Of a stretch of DNA of 64,000 nucleotides, positions 8,759 through 17,785 are shown piece after piece. The translations under genes were made by a program, and so were the position numbers. The notes below the pieces were generated by a model. The model saw nothing but the letters and a program-made list of their open reading frames with translations. It ran no database searches and was not told the DNA's origin. How positions within the stretch are numbered: position 1 is the first letter of the stretch; every line of letters begins with the position of its first letter. This stretch comes from Vreelandella nigrificans (GTDB lineage Bacteria > Pseudomonadota > Gammaproteobacteria > Pseudomonadales > Halomonadaceae), in contig NZ_NWUX01000001.1 in NCBI RefSeq assembly GCF_002374315.1, positions 434,001-498,000 on the forward strand. The letters run 5' to 3'.

Positions 8759-9796
8759 ATGTTAGAACACGATCGATTAATCGCTGCTGAACCAGAGCTT
8801 GGAGAGGTGCGGATTGATCATGCTATTCGCCCTAAGCGCCTCCAGGATTACATTGGCCAACCGCGGGTGCGAGAGCAGTTAGAGATATTTATTGGTGCAG
8901 CTAGGCTCCGCGAAGAAAGCCTAGATCATACGCTGGTTTTTGGCCCTCCTGGGTTGGGTAAAACAACACTGGCAAACATTATCGCCGCGGAAATGGGAGT
9001 GGGGCTTAAATCAACCTCAGGGCCGGTACTTGAGCGGGCAGGTGATTTAGCCGCCATGCTGACCAATCTTGAGCCAGGTGATGTGCTTTTTATTGATGAG
9101 ATCCACCGTTTGTCTCCGGTTGTAGAGGAAGTGCTTTACCCTGCGATGGAGGACTTTCAATTAGATATTATGATCGGTGAGGGGCCTGCTGCTCGTTCCA
9201 TCAAGTTGGACTTGCCGCCTTTTACGCTGGTGGGTGCAACTACTCGAGCGGGTTTACTAACGTCGCCACTACGCGATCGCTTTGGTATTGTTCAGCGACT
9301 TGAGTTTTATAACCTAGAAGAACTCACTGAAATCGTATCTCGTTCAGCACGACTGCTTAAGGTCGAGACTAGTCGCGAAGGTGCGGTAGAGGTTGCTCGA
9401 CGGTCAAGAGGCACTCCACGCATTGCTAATAGATTACTGCGCCGTGTGCGGGATTACGCAGATATAAAAGGCAATGGTGTGGTAGATGCCAGTTTGGCTG
9501 ATGCTGCGCTCAATATGCTTAATGTCGACCATCACGGGCTTGATCATATGGATCGACGCTTATTGTTAGCCATGATTGATAAATTTGATGGTGGCCCTGT
9601 AGGCGTCGACTCGTTATCAGCAGCCATTGGTGAAGAGCGCGATACCATTGAGGACGTCATAGAGCCCTATCTTATTCAGCAAGGCCTCATGATGCGTACT
9701 CCACGGGGACGGATGGTAACACGCCAAGCTTGGTTACATTTTGATAGGACTCCCCATGAAGACTCGGTCAATGTAGAGGGAGAACGACGCCCATGA
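8759..9796 (+). CDS. ruvB: Holliday junction branch migration ATPase RuvB
   Basis: Hexameric AAA+ motor that drives branch migration, 345 residues. It has Walker [10 protein letters not shown] (residues 62-70), Walker B FIDEIH (112-116), sensor-1 GATTRAG and a C-terminal winged helix with [15 protein letters not shown] 8759 follows AAGAG by five bases and gives MLEHDRLI; an upstream in-frame start at 8717 is less likely. The stop overlaps the ybgC start by four bases (ATGA), so translation is probably coupled. Confidence 0.97.
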   Translation: MLEHDRLIAAEPELGEVRIDHAIRPKRLQDYIGQPRVREQLEIFIGAARLREESLDHTLVFGPPGLGKTTLANIIAAEMGVGLKSTSGPVLERAGDLAAMLTNLEPGDVLFIDEIHRLSPVVEEVLYPAMEDFQLDIMIGEGPAARSIKLDLPPFTLVGATTRAGLLTSPLRDRFGIVQRLEFYNLEELTEIVSRSARLLKVETSREGAVEVARRSRGTPRIANRLLRRVRDYADIKGNGVVDASLADAALNMLNVDHHGLDHMDRRLLLAMIDKFDGGPVGVDSLSAAIGEERDTIEDVIEPYLIQQGLMMRTPRGRMVTRQAWLHFDRTPHEDSVNVEGERRP

Positions 9797-10191
9797 GTCA
9801 TGGCTTTAGCATGCCTATTCGCGTTTACATGGAGGATACTGACGCTGGTGGGATTGTCTACTACGTTAACTATTTGAAGTTTATGGAACGAGCCCGAAGC
9901 GAATGGCTAAGAGAATTAGGGCTAAATCAGCAAACGCTGCTAGACGAAGGGATACAGCTAGTGGTATACCGCTTGGCCTGTCACTATACCAAGCCAGCAC
10001 GCCTGGATGATCAGCTAACAGTAAGTGCACTAGTCGAGAATGTTGGGCGATGCCGCATGACGTTTGAACAGCAAGTTTGGCGTAATGAGGAACTCTTATG
10101 CTCAGCAACAGTCGAGATAGCCTGTTTAAGTGCAAAGACCTTGAGGCCAAAAAAATGGCCAGACTCTCTTAGTCTGTTAGGCGGCGCATAA
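9793..10191 (+). CDS. ybgC: Tol-Pal-associated acyl-CoA thioesterase YbgC
   Basis: Hotdog-fold thioesterase of 132 residues, first gene of the Tol-Pal cluster. The YbgC signature [23 protein letters not shown] contains the catalytic Asp. The family hydrolyses acyl-CoA or acyl-ACP and is associated with the Tol envelope complex and phospholipid metabolism. The start overlaps the ruvB stop by four bases. A gap of about 110 bases separates it from tolQ, so tolQ may have an additional promoter. Confidence 0.94.
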   Translation: MSHGFSMPIRVYMEDTDAGGIVYYVNYLKFMERARSEWLRELGLNQQTLLDEGIQLVVYRLACHYTKPARLDDQLTVSALVENVGRCRMTFEQQVWRNEELLCSATVEIACLSAKTLRPKKWPDSLSLLGGA

Positions 10192-10302
10192 AAGATTTAA
10201 AGTGCCAAACCGTGATGTCCACGCTTGGTTTCTGGCGGTAGTTACCGCATCTATCACCACTAAGTCGGCTACACCGACGCTAATTGATTGAAGAGGGCAA
10301 CT

Positions 10303-10998
10303 GTGAACGATAACACCATGTCCATCCCCCACTTAATAATGAGTGCCAGCACCGTTGTGCAGCTGGTAATGCTACTGCTGGTAGTGGGGTCAATCCTCTC
10401 GTGGGTGGTGATCTTTCAGCGCAGCATTGCACTGCGCAGGGCGAAGCAGGAGTACAACCAATTCGAAGAGTCTTTTTGGTCGGGTGTCGACTTAAATGAA
10501 CTTTATCGAGAAATTCCTGCCGATGATCCTCGTCATGGGGCTGAGCATGTTTTTCAGGCAGGCTTTCGTGAGTTTAACCGGCTCATGCCCAAAACCCGTA
10601 ACGCCGACTCTGTATTAGACGGTGTTCAGCGCAGTATGCGGGTTGCGTGGTCTCGTGAAGAAGATCGCCTGACTCAGCACCTAGTCTTCTTAGCCACCGT
10701 CGCTTCAGCAAGCCCTTATATAGGCTTGTTTGGTACGGTGTGGGGCATTATGGGTTCTTTTCAAGCGCTTTCCATGACTCAGCAGGCTACTCTGGCCACT
10801 GTCGCTCCTTGGATTGCAGAAGCGTTGATTGCAACAGCCATGGGGCTCTTTGCTGCGATTCCTGCGGTAATCTTCTACAACCGCCTGTCAAACGAGGCGG
10901 CTCGTTTACTGGGTAAATATGAAGACTTCGCCGAAGAATTCCACGCTATCTTGCACCGTAATTTGCAAGGCCGCGACGGCAAGCCTAACGCCAGTTAA
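10303..10998 (+). CDS. tolQ: Tol-Pal proton-channel subunit TolQ
   Basis: Inner-membrane component of the Tol motor, homologous to ExbB/MotA; with TolR it uses the proton gradient to energise outer-membrane constriction at division. It has three membrane segments: one near residues 13-35, and a C-terminal pair around ASPYIGLFGTVWGIMGSF and ALIATAMGLFAAIPAVIFYN, separated by a large cytoplasmic loop. GAGGG lies five bases before GTG 10303; ATG 10318 is an alternative start. tolR begins 11 bases after the stop. Confidence 0.95.
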   Translation: MNDNTMSIPHLIMSASTVVQLVMLLLVVGSILSWVVIFQRSIALRRAKQEYNQFEESFWSGVDLNELYREIPADDPRHGAEHVFQAGFREFNRLMPKTRNADSVLDGVQRSMRVAWSREEDRLTQHLVFLATVASASPYIGLFGTVWGIMGSFQALSMTQQATLATVAPWIAEALIATAMGLFAAIPAVIFYNRLSNEAARLLGKYEDFAEEFHAILHRNLQGRDGKPNAS

Positions 10999-11009
10999 GG
11001 GAGTCTGCC

Positions 11010-11447
11010 ATGCAAGGTCCGTTTAACCGTAGCGGCAAGAGCAAGCCGATGGGGGAGATTAACGTCGTCCCTTTTATCGACGTCATGTTGGTCTTGCTGG
11101 TGATCTTTATGATTACTGCGCCCATGCTAACCCAGGGAGTGCAAGTCGACTTGCCTCAGGTCACATCAGAACCCATTGAAAGCCCTGAAGATAGCGACCC
11201 GATAATCATCTCTGTTGACCGTGATGGTGGTTATTTCATTACCCTTGGAGAGGACTCAACAGAAGTTTCCCTGGAGCAAATGTCTGAGCGTGTTATCGCA
11301 ATTTTACAGCGCCGCCCGGGCACGCCTGTCATGGTGAGGGGCGATCGCAACGTACCCTATGGCCAAATTGTTGTCCTCATGAGCACGTTACAGCGTTCGG
11401 GTGTCGCTAATGTGGGGCTGCTTTCTGAGCCGCCACAAGATAGCTAA
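11010..11447 (+). CDS. tolR: Tol-Pal subunit TolR
   Basis: ExbD/TolR-family inner-membrane protein of 145 residues and partner of TolQ. A short cytoplasmic N-terminus (GEINVVPFIDVMLVLLVIF) leads into one membrane helix that contains the proton-carrying Asp at about residue 25. A periplasmic domain follows. AAGGGAG lies seven bases before the ATG. tolA starts 13 bases after the stop. Confidence 0.96.
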   Translation: MQGPFNRSGKSKPMGEINVVPFIDVMLVLLVIFMITAPMLTQGVQVDLPQVTSEPIESPEDSDPIIISVDRDGGYFITLGEDSTEVSLEQMSERVIAILQRRPGTPVMVRGDRNVPYGQIVVLMSTLQRSGVANVGLLSEPPQDS

Positions 11448-11460
11448 GGATAACGCGCAG

Positions 11461-12564
11461 ATGGCTACCGATTCACCCCGCGACCCACAAGACGTTGGCT
11501 ATACACTGCCAGCGATTTTGGCAGTTGCAGTGCACGCGTTAGTTGTGGTGCTTAGCCTGATAAGTTTGCCAACCTCTACTGCTGAACCTGATTCTTCATC
11601 TATTGTTCAAGCGACGTTAGTTGGCACAGAGACATTCACAGATCAGGCGCAGCAGGTCACTGAACAACAAGCGGCAATGAATAGGGCTGCAGAGCCAGAG
11701 GTTGCTGACCCAACACCGGAACCAGAGCCTCCCGCTACTGATACTTCCCAGCAGGAAGCCCAGCAACAAGCTGCTGAGGAGGCAGCCCAGCGAGAGGCTC
11801 AGCAAGAAGAAGAGCAGCGTGCTCTAGAGGAGGCGCAGGCTCGGGCGGAGGAAGAGGCCCAGCGGCGGGCAGAAGAAGCACAGCGTTTAGCTGAGGAGCA
11901 GGCGGCTGAGTCGCAAGCTCGTGAGGAGGAAGCGCAGCGGCAGCGTGAAGCTGAAGAACAACGTGCCCGTGAGGAAGCAGAAGCCCAGCGCCAGCGTGAA
12001 GCCGAAGAGCAGCGTGCTCGTGAAGAAGCAGAAGCGCAGCGGCAACGTGAAGCCGAAGAGCAACGTGCCCGTGAAGAAGCAGAAGCCCAGCGCCAACGTG
12101 AAGCTGAAGAACAACGTGCCCGTGAAGCAGAAGCTCAGCGCCAGCGTGAAGCCGAGGCCCAGCGTGCTCGTGAAGCTGAAGAGCGCCGTGCAGCGGAAGC
12201 TGCCGAAGCTGCTATGCAGCGTCAACTTGCAGGAGAAGCGGAAGCCGCTGCGAACGCTCAGCAGGCACAGCAAGCTGCTAATAGCTTTATCAATATTGTC
12301 CGGCGTGCGGTAGAGCAGGCCTGGATAATACCACCAGGTGCAAGTAATGCGATGAGTGCTACGATTCAAGTAAGGCTAGGGCCGTCAGGTGAATTGTTGG
12401 CAACTTCTATTGTTACTTCAAGTGGCGATAGCACTTTTGATCGGTCTGCTATGCAGGCTGTGGAACAAGCTGCACCCTTTGGCGAGTTGCGTGATCTACC
12501 CGCCGAACAGCAGCGTAACTTACGTCAATTTAATCTGCGATTTACCCCGGGGGATGTTCGCTGA
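11461..12564 (+). CDS. tolA: Tol-Pal linker protein TolA
   Basis: Spans the periplasm between TolQR and Pal/TolB; 367 residues. It has one N-terminal membrane helix ([20 protein letters not shown], about residues 15-34). A long charged Ala/Glu/Arg/Gln helix of about 190 residues comes next, then the compact TolA C-terminal domain ([18 protein letters not shown] onward). The central helix is built from near-identical 17-residue repeats. The start at 11461 was preferred over an upstream frame that overlaps tolR. Its stop overlaps the tolB start by one base. Confidence 0.95.
   Translation: MATDSPRDPQDVGYTLPAILAVAVHALVVVLSLISLPTSTAEPDSSSIVQATLVGTETFTDQAQQVTEQQAAMNRAAEPEVADPTPEPEPPATDTSQQEAQQQAAEEAAQREAQQEEEQRALEEAQARAEEEAQRRAEEAQRLAEEQAAESQAREEEAQRQREAEEQRAREEAEAQRQREAEEQRAREEAEAQRQREAEEQRAREEAEAQRQREAEEQRAREAEAQRQREAEAQRAREAEERRAAEAAEAAMQRQLAGEAEAAANAQQAQQAANSFINIVRRAVEQAWIIPPGASNAMSATIQVRLGPSGELLATSIVTSSGDSTFDRSAMQAVEQAAPFGELRDLPAEQQRNLRQFNLRFTPGDVR
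11935..12183 (+). repeat. 51-base tandem repeats coding the TolA helix
   Basis: Three 51-base copies and two 48-base copies in tandem encode the unit [17 protein letters not shown]. Copies differ mainly at third codon positions. The period matches a long straight alpha-helix, so copy-number change would alter TolA length without breaking the frame. Confidence 0.85.
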
Positions 12565-13850
12565 TGCAAACCTTGAACAAAGTATGGCTGTTTTGCGTAT
12601 TGCTGTTTGTCAGCAGTGTGGCAAGCGCAAACCTGACGATTGAAATAACGCGAGGGAGTGATCAAGCCCTCCCAATAGGTGTTGTGCCTTTCGCTGGCGG
12701 TGACAGCATGCCAGAAGATATTGCGCAAATAATCCACGATAACCTCGAGCGTAGCGGGTACTTTGCACCGCTTGAGCGTAGCGCTATGTTTGATCGCCCA
12801 AGCCAGGCTGGTGATGTGGAATTTGGGACTTGGCGTTCACTAGATGTACGTTACTTAGTAGTAGGACGTGCCCAGCAGACAGATAGTGGCTACCAGCTTC
12901 AATTTGACCTCATGGATATTAGCGGCCAGCGCCGCATGATCGGTGAAACAGTGACTGCCAACGCAAATGACTTGCGTGGCGCGGCACACTACATTAGTGA
13001 TCAGATCTTTGAGGCTATCACTGATATCCGAGGTGCTTTCTCAACACGTATTGCCTATGTAACGGCTCAGGGGGTGGGTGACAATATGCAGTTTGGCCTC
13101 TACGTGGCCGATGCTGATGGTCGTAATAGCCAGCAAGTCCTCACTTCTGATCAGCCAGTAATGTCCCCAGCATGGTCCCCTGATGGGCGTAAGCTAGCTT
13201 ATGTTTCTTTTGAAACAGAGAGGCCTGCTATCTATATTCAGGATGTTGCAACAGGGCAGCGGGTACAGGCAACGTCGTTTGATGGTATTAATGGGGCACC
13301 AACTTGGTCACCCGATGGTCGCCGCATTGCTATGTCGCTTTCCAAAGATGGGCAGCCGGAAATTTATATTCTCGACGTTGCCAATCGCTCGGTAGAGCGC
13401 ATTACACAAAGTAATAGTATTGATACTGAACCAGCTTGGTCTCCTGATGGCCGTAGTATTATTTTCACCTCTGATCGTAGTGGCGGCCCGCAAATTTACC
13501 GCCACATATTGGGCAGTGGAGAAGCAAATCGCGTTACATTTACGGGGAATTACAATGCTCGCGCACGTTTCTCCCCAGACGGTGAGCAGATCTTTTTAAT
13601 TCACCGGTCAAGCCGTGGCTATCAAGTTGCACGTCAGGACCTCGATGGCGGTCGCTTAGTCGTACTAAGTGAGTCGACAAGAGATGAATCTCCTAGTGTT
13701 GCTCCGAACGGTACCATGGTAATCTTCGCTACCCAACAGGGTGGCAATGGGGTTTTGAGTGCAGTGTCGGCAGATGGCCGTTCTTCATTCAGACTACCCG
13801 CAGCACAGGGTGATATCCGCGATCCCGCGTGGTCACCTTTCCTAAATTGA
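12564..13850 (+). CDS. tolB: Tol-Pal periplasmic beta-propeller protein TolB
   Basis: Periplasmic partner of Pal and TolA, 428 residues. A signal peptide (about residues 1-22, ending SSVASA) and an N-terminal mixed domain precede a six-bladed propeller whose blades repeat the [14 protein letters not shown] pattern. The ATG shares a base with the tolA stop (TGATG), which indicates translational coupling. Confidence 0.96.
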   Translation: MQTLNKVWLFCVLLFVSSVASANLTIEITRGSDQALPIGVVPFAGGDSMPEDIAQIIHDNLERSGYFAPLERSAMFDRPSQAGDVEFGTWRSLDVRYLVVGRAQQTDSGYQLQFDLMDISGQRRMIGETVTANANDLRGAAHYISDQIFEAITDIRGAFSTRIAYVTAQGVGDNMQFGLYVADADGRNSQQVLTSDQPVMSPAWSPDGRKLAYVSFETERPAIYIQDVATGQRVQATSFDGINGAPTWSPDGRRIAMSLSKDGQPEIYILDVANRSVERITQSNSIDTEPAWSPDGRSIIFTSDRSGGPQIYRHILGSGEANRVTFTGNYNARARFSPDGEQIFLIHRSSRGYQVARQDLDGGRLVVLSESTRDESPSVAPNGTMVIFATQQGGNGVLSAVSADGRSSFRLPAAQGDIRDPAWSPFLN

Positions 13851-13895
13851 TGAAGAAATGCATTAGTTTTCTGTTTTCAGGCAAGGAGTCTGATT

Positions 13896-14438
13896 ATGCA
13901 ACTTAAACCGTTGGCTCGCTCATTGGCAGTGGCGTTATCTATCGTAGTTATCGCTGGCTGTTCCAGCACCGGCGGAACCCAGGATGGTGACTCGTACGGC
14001 GGCCAAGATGGCAGCGGCGTGGGATCTACCACGGGTGTTGGCACTGGTGGCCAATATGGCTCCACGTCAGGTGCTGGTGCAGGTGCTGGTCAGCAAGCTG
14101 ATTCACGCATTCCTGAAGTGCGTACCATCCACTTTGACTTCGATCGCGATACTATTAAAAGCGAATATGAGTCGGTTGTAATGGCCCATGCACGCTACCT
14201 GCGTGCTAACCCCAATGCTCGCGTTGTACTGCATGGCCACACCGATGAGCGTGGCACGCGTGAATACAACATGGCACTGGGTGAGCGTCGTGCAGGAGCT
14301 GTTCAGCGCTTCCTAAATGTTCAAGGTGTTTCACCGTCGCAAATGAGCGTTGTAAGCTATGGCGAAGAACGCCCTGCGGTAAGAGGCCAAACTGAAAGCG
14401 CGTACTCGCAAAATCGTCGCGTTGTATTCAACTATTGA
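13896..14438 (+). CDS. pal: Peptidoglycan-associated lipoprotein Pal
   Basis: Outer-membrane lipoprotein that grips peptidoglycan and binds TolB/TolA; 180 residues. The signal sequence ends in the lipobox VIAGC (Cys22). A Gly/Ser/Thr-rich linker is followed by an OmpA-like domain (HFDFDRDTIKSEY, then GHTDERGTREYNMALGERRA) with the diaminopimelate-binding residues. AAGGAG lies 11 bases before the ATG. A hairpin separates it from cpoB. Confidence 0.96.
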   Translation: MQLKPLARSLAVALSIVVIAGCSSTGGTQDGDSYGGQDGSGVGSTTGVGTGGQYGSTSGAGAGAGQQADSRIPEVRTIHFDFDRDTIKSEYESVVMAHARYLRANPNARVVLHGHTDERGTREYNMALGERRAGAVQRFLNVQGVSPSQMSVVSYGEERPAVRGQTESAYSQNRRVVFNY

Positions 14439-14443
14439 TGGCG

Positions 14444-14466
14444 TTGGCGTGCTCACGGCACGCCAA
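14444..14466. other. Intergenic hairpin between pal and cpoB
   Basis: A nine-base perfect stem (TTGGCGTGC at 14444-14452, GCACGCCAA at 14458-14466) with a five-base loop lies five bases after the pal stop. No T run follows, so it is more likely an mRNA-stabilising or attenuating element than a full terminator. Confidence 0.6.
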
Positions 14467-14487
14467 TAGCATATCTACGGAGTCATC

Positions 14488-15282
14488 ATGAATCACAGTC
14501 TCAAACGCTATTTTGAGAGGCTGTGCGGTGCGGGAGCCATTGTGCTCCCGCTGTCCGTATTGCCCTTGAGTGCTGTTGCCCAGCAGCCGCTTGTTCAAGA
14601 TCTTTCGGCGGGTTCTTCCAGCGGCTTTTATCAACAGACGCAACGTCTGGAAGCTTCTGGTGGAAACTTGGTGATTTTCAACCAGGTTCAAGAGCACCAG
14701 CAGGAGATTCAACAACTTCGTGGCCAGATTGAAGAGTTGCGCCACCAGTTGGAGCAGTTACGCCGCCAGACTCAGCAGCAGTATTTAGATATAGAAGACC
14801 GCTTAATGAGCAGTGGTCAAAGCCAGATTGAGCAGTCTACACCGCAAGTAGAACCAGAGGCGGCGGAGCAAGTGGTTAATGCCCCTTCTGCGCGCAACGT
14901 GAGTGAAGATGCGCAGGCAGACTATCAGGCCGCATTTGCTCATGTTCAGGCGCGCCGTTTTGGGGAGGCTATTGCTGCATTTGAAGCATTTGTTGCCGAC
15001 CACCCTGAAAGCAGCCTGACCGCCAATGGCCATTATTGGCTAGGTGAGCTTTATGCTGCAGAGGGTGAGCTGAGTGCAGCAGATGATGCATTCAGTCGTG
15101 TAATTGATCAGTACAGCAGTAGTAGCAAAGTAGCAGATGCGCTCTATAAGCTGGGGCTTGTTAAGGCTCGCAAAGGCGAGGCAGAACGTAGTCGCGAGCT
15201 GCTTGAGCAAGTTCGTGATGATTACCCCCAGAGCAGCGCAGCTGGGCTTGCAAACGATTTTTTACGTCAATCAGCCGGATAA
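14488..15282 (+). CDS. cpoB: Cell division coordinator CpoB (YbgF)
   Basis: Periplasmic protein that links Tol with peptidoglycan synthesis during division; 264 residues. It has a signal peptide (about residues 1-33, ending SAVAQ), a coiled coil (VQEHQQEIQQLRGQIEELR and following, about 70-110) and C-terminal tetratricopeptide repeats (YQAAFAHVQARRFGEAIAAF; GHYWLGELYAAEGELSAAD; ADALYKLGLVKARKG). It is the last gene of the tol-pal cluster. The order and spacing are standard. Confidence 0.94.
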   Translation: MNHSLKRYFERLCGAGAIVLPLSVLPLSAVAQQPLVQDLSAGSSSGFYQQTQRLEASGGNLVIFNQVQEHQQEIQQLRGQIEELRHQLEQLRRQTQQQYLDIEDRLMSSGQSQIEQSTPQVEPEAAEQVVNAPSARNVSEDAQADYQAAFAHVQARRFGEAIAAFEAFVADHPESSLTANGHYWLGELYAAEGELSAADDAFSRVIDQYSSSSKVADALYKLGLVKARKGEAERSRELLEQVRDDYPQSSAAGLANDFLRQSAG

Positions 15283-15314
15283 TACCGTTTTAATTAACGC
15301 TTCAAGGAAACCTC

Positions 15315-16076
15315 ATGAGCTGCAAAATCGACTATCAACCAACGGCCAATCTTTTAGAAAATCGCGTCGTGTTGGTAACCGGTGCGGGGGATGGTATAGG
15401 CCGTGCTGCGGCGCTGAGCTACGCCCGGCATGGGGCGACCGTTATTCTATTGGGGCGCACCATTTCAAAGCTTGAAAGCGTTTATGATGAGATTGAGGCA
15501 GCTGGAGGACCACAGCCTGCCATCTTTCCGCTCAACTTTGAGGGAGCAACTCTCAAAGACTTTCATGATATGGCCGAAACGCTAGACAGAGAGTTTGGTC
15601 GCTTAGACGGACTGCTGCATAACGCTGGTTTGTTGGGCAGAATTACGCCTTTCGAACAGTACAACCCAGAGTTGTGGGAGCAGGTTATGCAGGTCAATAT
15701 CAATGGGCCTATCTGGATGACCCAGGCTTTGCTACCTCTGCTTCAGCAATCTAAAGATGCATCGGTTATTTTTACGTCGTCAAGCGTTGGTCGTAAAGGT
15801 CGTGCATATTGGGGGGCATACTCAGTTTCTAAATTTGCGACTGAAGGCTTTGCAGAGGTCTTGGCTGATGAGCTGGAGAATCAGGCTAATATTCGCATTA
15901 ATACATTAAATCCAGGAGCAACGCGTACGCAAATGCGGCGTTCAGCATTCCCTGGTGAAGATGCCTCCACGCTGCGTACCCCCGAAGAGATTATGCCAAC
16001 TTATCTGTGGTTGATGGGGCCAGACAGCGCCGGGGTAAGTGGGCAACGGATTGACGCCCAGCCGCCTCGCGTTTAA
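15315..16076 (+). CDS. yciK: YciK-family short-chain oxidoreductase
   Basis: NAD(P)-dependent short-chain dehydrogenase of 253 residues. It has the cofactor motif TGAGDGIG (about residues 22-29), NAG (about 104) and the catalytic Ser with YSVSK (about 174-178). The opening YQPTANLLENRVVLVTGAG is typical of YciK, whose substrate is unknown. AAGGAAA lies six bases before the ATG. It converges on mupP; in Pseudomonas the same three genes (SDR, mupP, ubiG) are neighbours. Confidence 0.9.
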   Translation: MSCKIDYQPTANLLENRVVLVTGAGDGIGRAAALSYARHGATVILLGRTISKLESVYDEIEAAGGPQPAIFPLNFEGATLKDFHDMAETLDREFGRLDGLLHNAGLLGRITPFEQYNPELWEQVMQVNINGPIWMTQALLPLLQQSKDASVIFTSSSVGRKGRAYWGAYSVSKFATEGFAEVLADELENQANIRINTLNPGATRTQMRRSAFPGEDASTLRTPEEIMPTYLWLMGPDSAGVSGQRIDAQPPRV

Positions 16077-16119
16077 CGTCGTACTAGAGGCGGCGTGTCA
16101 CCTTGGATGCTCTAAACGT

Positions 16120-16824
16120 TTAGCGCTCAACTGAGCGGTGAAATGCGTTTAGAGCATCGACCAGATCTTCACAGGTCTCAAACCAAATATCAGCTGGCCA
16201 CTGTTGGTAGTTATCTTCCTCGCTTATATAGCCATAGCCAACCGCTACAGCCGTCATGCCCGCTGCTTTTGCTGCTTCCATATCACGTACATGATCACCT
16301 ACATACCAGCAGGCTTGTGGGGGTACTCCAAGTCTGTGCGCAGCTTCCCAAAGTGGCTCAGGCGCTGGTTTCTTGACGCTAAGGTCATCGGCGCAGAGTA
16401 ATGCCCCCGGGTTTAGTGCTAACGCTTTAAGTAAAGGCAAGGTGTAGCGGCGGGGTTTATTGGTCACAATGCCCCACAGGCGTGCATCCGAGTGCCAACG
16501 GGCTAGCCAGTGATCTAAGGGGGAGAATACTTGGCTGTGTACAGCTACTGCTTGTTCGTAGGTATCAAGCAGGTATTGTCTAGCGGTATCATGTGCTTGC
16601 GTTCCATGCTCTAGGCCAATGGCAAGCGTAACCAGTGCGCTACCGCCGTTCGATACTTGTCCGCGAATTTGCTCAAACGGTAGAGGTTCAAGGCCATGAT
16701 GTTGCCTTAAAGCATTTGTTGCGTGAGCTAAATCTGGGGCGGTATCTACCAGTGTGCCATCTAGATCAAATAGTACGGCCTCAGGCACTATCTCAGGCAC
16801 TATCGTTGAGAGTGTCTCTGGCAT
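16120..16824 (-). CDS. mupP: HAD phosphatase, probably N-acetylmuramic acid 6-phosphate phosphatase MupP
   Basis: HAD-superfamily phosphatase of 234 residues with FDLDGTLVDTAPDL (motif I, nucleophile Asp), VTNKPRR (motif II), KKPAPEP (motif III Lys) and VGDHVRDMEAAKAAG (motif IV). The general family is phosphoglycolate phosphatase-like. The neighbourhood of yciK and ubiG is that of P. aeruginosa and P. putida mupP, which dephosphorylates MurNAc-6-P in the anhydromuropeptide recycling route that bypasses de novo MurA. The start overlaps the ubiG stop by one base. Alternative name: gph. Confidence 0.8.
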   Translation of the reverse strand: MPETLSTIVPEIVPEAVLFDLDGTLVDTAPDLAHATNALRQHHGLEPLPFEQIRGQVSNGGSALVTLAIGLEHGTQAHDTARQYLLDTYEQAVAVHSQVFSPLDHWLARWHSDARLWGIVTNKPRRYTLPLLKALALNPGALLCADDLSVKKPAPEPLWEAAHRLGVPPQACWYVGDHVRDMEAAKAAGMTAVAVGYGYISEEDNYQQWPADIWFETCEDLVDALNAFHRSVER

Positions 16825-17567
16825 TATTGGCTCACCTTGCGGCAGTACATCATGTAGTTAACCGATACATCATGGGCGACTAGGCGATAGCGTCGAGTCA
16901 GTGGGTTATAGGTAAGCCCTGTCTGTTCACGTACTTCAAGTCCTGATTCGCGCGCCCAACAGGCCATCTCTGATGGGCGAATAAATTTTGCGTAGTCATG
17001 TGTGCCACGGGGTAATAGCTTTAGCACATACTCTGCGCCTAGAATCGCAAATGCATAGGATTTTGGGGTGCGGTTTAGGGTAGAAAAAAACACATAACCA
17101 CCAGGGCGTACCAGTGTACTGCAGGCCCGTATCACCGAGGATGGGTCAGGTACGTGCTCTAACATTTCCATGCAAGTAACTACATCAAACTCACCAGGCA
17201 GCTCAGCTGCCAACGCCTCAACACTAATGTTGCGATAATCGACCTCGACACCACTCGCTTCAGCGTGTAACCGGGCAACACCTAAAGGGGCTTCGCCAAG
17301 GTCAATGCCGGTTACTATAGCTCCTCGGTGCGCCATCGATTCACTTAATATGCCGCCTCCGCAGCCGACATCAAGCACTCGCTTTCCTGCAAGGCCTGAG
17401 CGGGCATCGATAAAGTCTAGGCGGAGTGGGTTAATTTCATGCAGCGGTTTAAATTCGCTTTGTGGATCCCACCAGCGGCTGGCGAGTGCTTCAAATTTAG
17501 CAACTTCCGCTGCATCGACGTTGCCTTGGTAGCGGTGAGCAGTGCTATCCTGAGGTGTCGCTTGCAT
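16824..17567 (-). CDS. ubiG: Ubiquinone biosynthesis O-methyltransferase UbiG
   Basis: SAM-dependent methyltransferase of 247 residues for both O-methylation steps of ubiquinone synthesis. It has the class I motif [13 protein letters not shown] and the UbiG signature [20 protein letters not shown] near the N-terminus; [12 protein letters not shown] gives motif II. It is the first gene of a two-gene unit with mupP (one-base overlap). The 218-base gap upstream is shared with the divergent nucleotide-sugar-dehydrogenase-like gene. Confidence 0.95.
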   Translation of the reverse strand: MQATPQDSTAHRYQGNVDAAEVAKFEALASRWWDPQSEFKPLHEINPLRLDFIDARSGLAGKRVLDVGCGGGILSESMAHRGAIVTGIDLGEAPLGVARLHAEASGVEVDYRNISVEALAAELPGEFDVVTCMEMLEHVPDPSSVIRACSTLVRPGGYVFFSTLNRTPKSYAFAILGAEYVLKLLPRGTHDYAKFIRPSEMACWARESGLEVREQTGLTYNPLTRRYRLVAHDVSVNYMMYCRKVSQ

Positions 17568-17731
17568 GTTTTAACTCCATAGGCTGAAAACATTTGGCTG
17601 AAAATTATTAGGCAGGATGTTGTCGTCTTCGCCGGTGGTTACGTCAAGAGGCAAGGTGGCATCCGGCCAAACGTTCAGTATTATGTCATTCTAACCACTC
17701 CTGGAGCGGAACGCATGAAAAGGAACTCAGC

Positions 17732-17782
17732 ATGACTCATAACGCCCTATTTTCCCTGCTAATACTTTATCGGGGAGCTTGA
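17732..17782 (+). CDS. Possible 16-residue leader peptide
   Basis: A short open frame (MTHNALFSLLILYRGA) starts seven bases after AAGGA and stops three bases before the next gene's ATG. Its own 3' end holds that gene's GGGGAG ribosome binding site. This could couple translation or be chance; there is no run of regulatory codons to argue for attenuation. Confidence 0.25.
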   Translation: MTHNALFSLLILYRGA

Positions 17783-17785
17783 TAG

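Noticed and set aside
11887..12369. 160-codon minus-strand frame over the tolA repeats
   Set aside because: It is produced by reading the tolA repeat backwards; the Phe/Leu/Cys repeats simply mirror the Glu/Arg/Gln codons.
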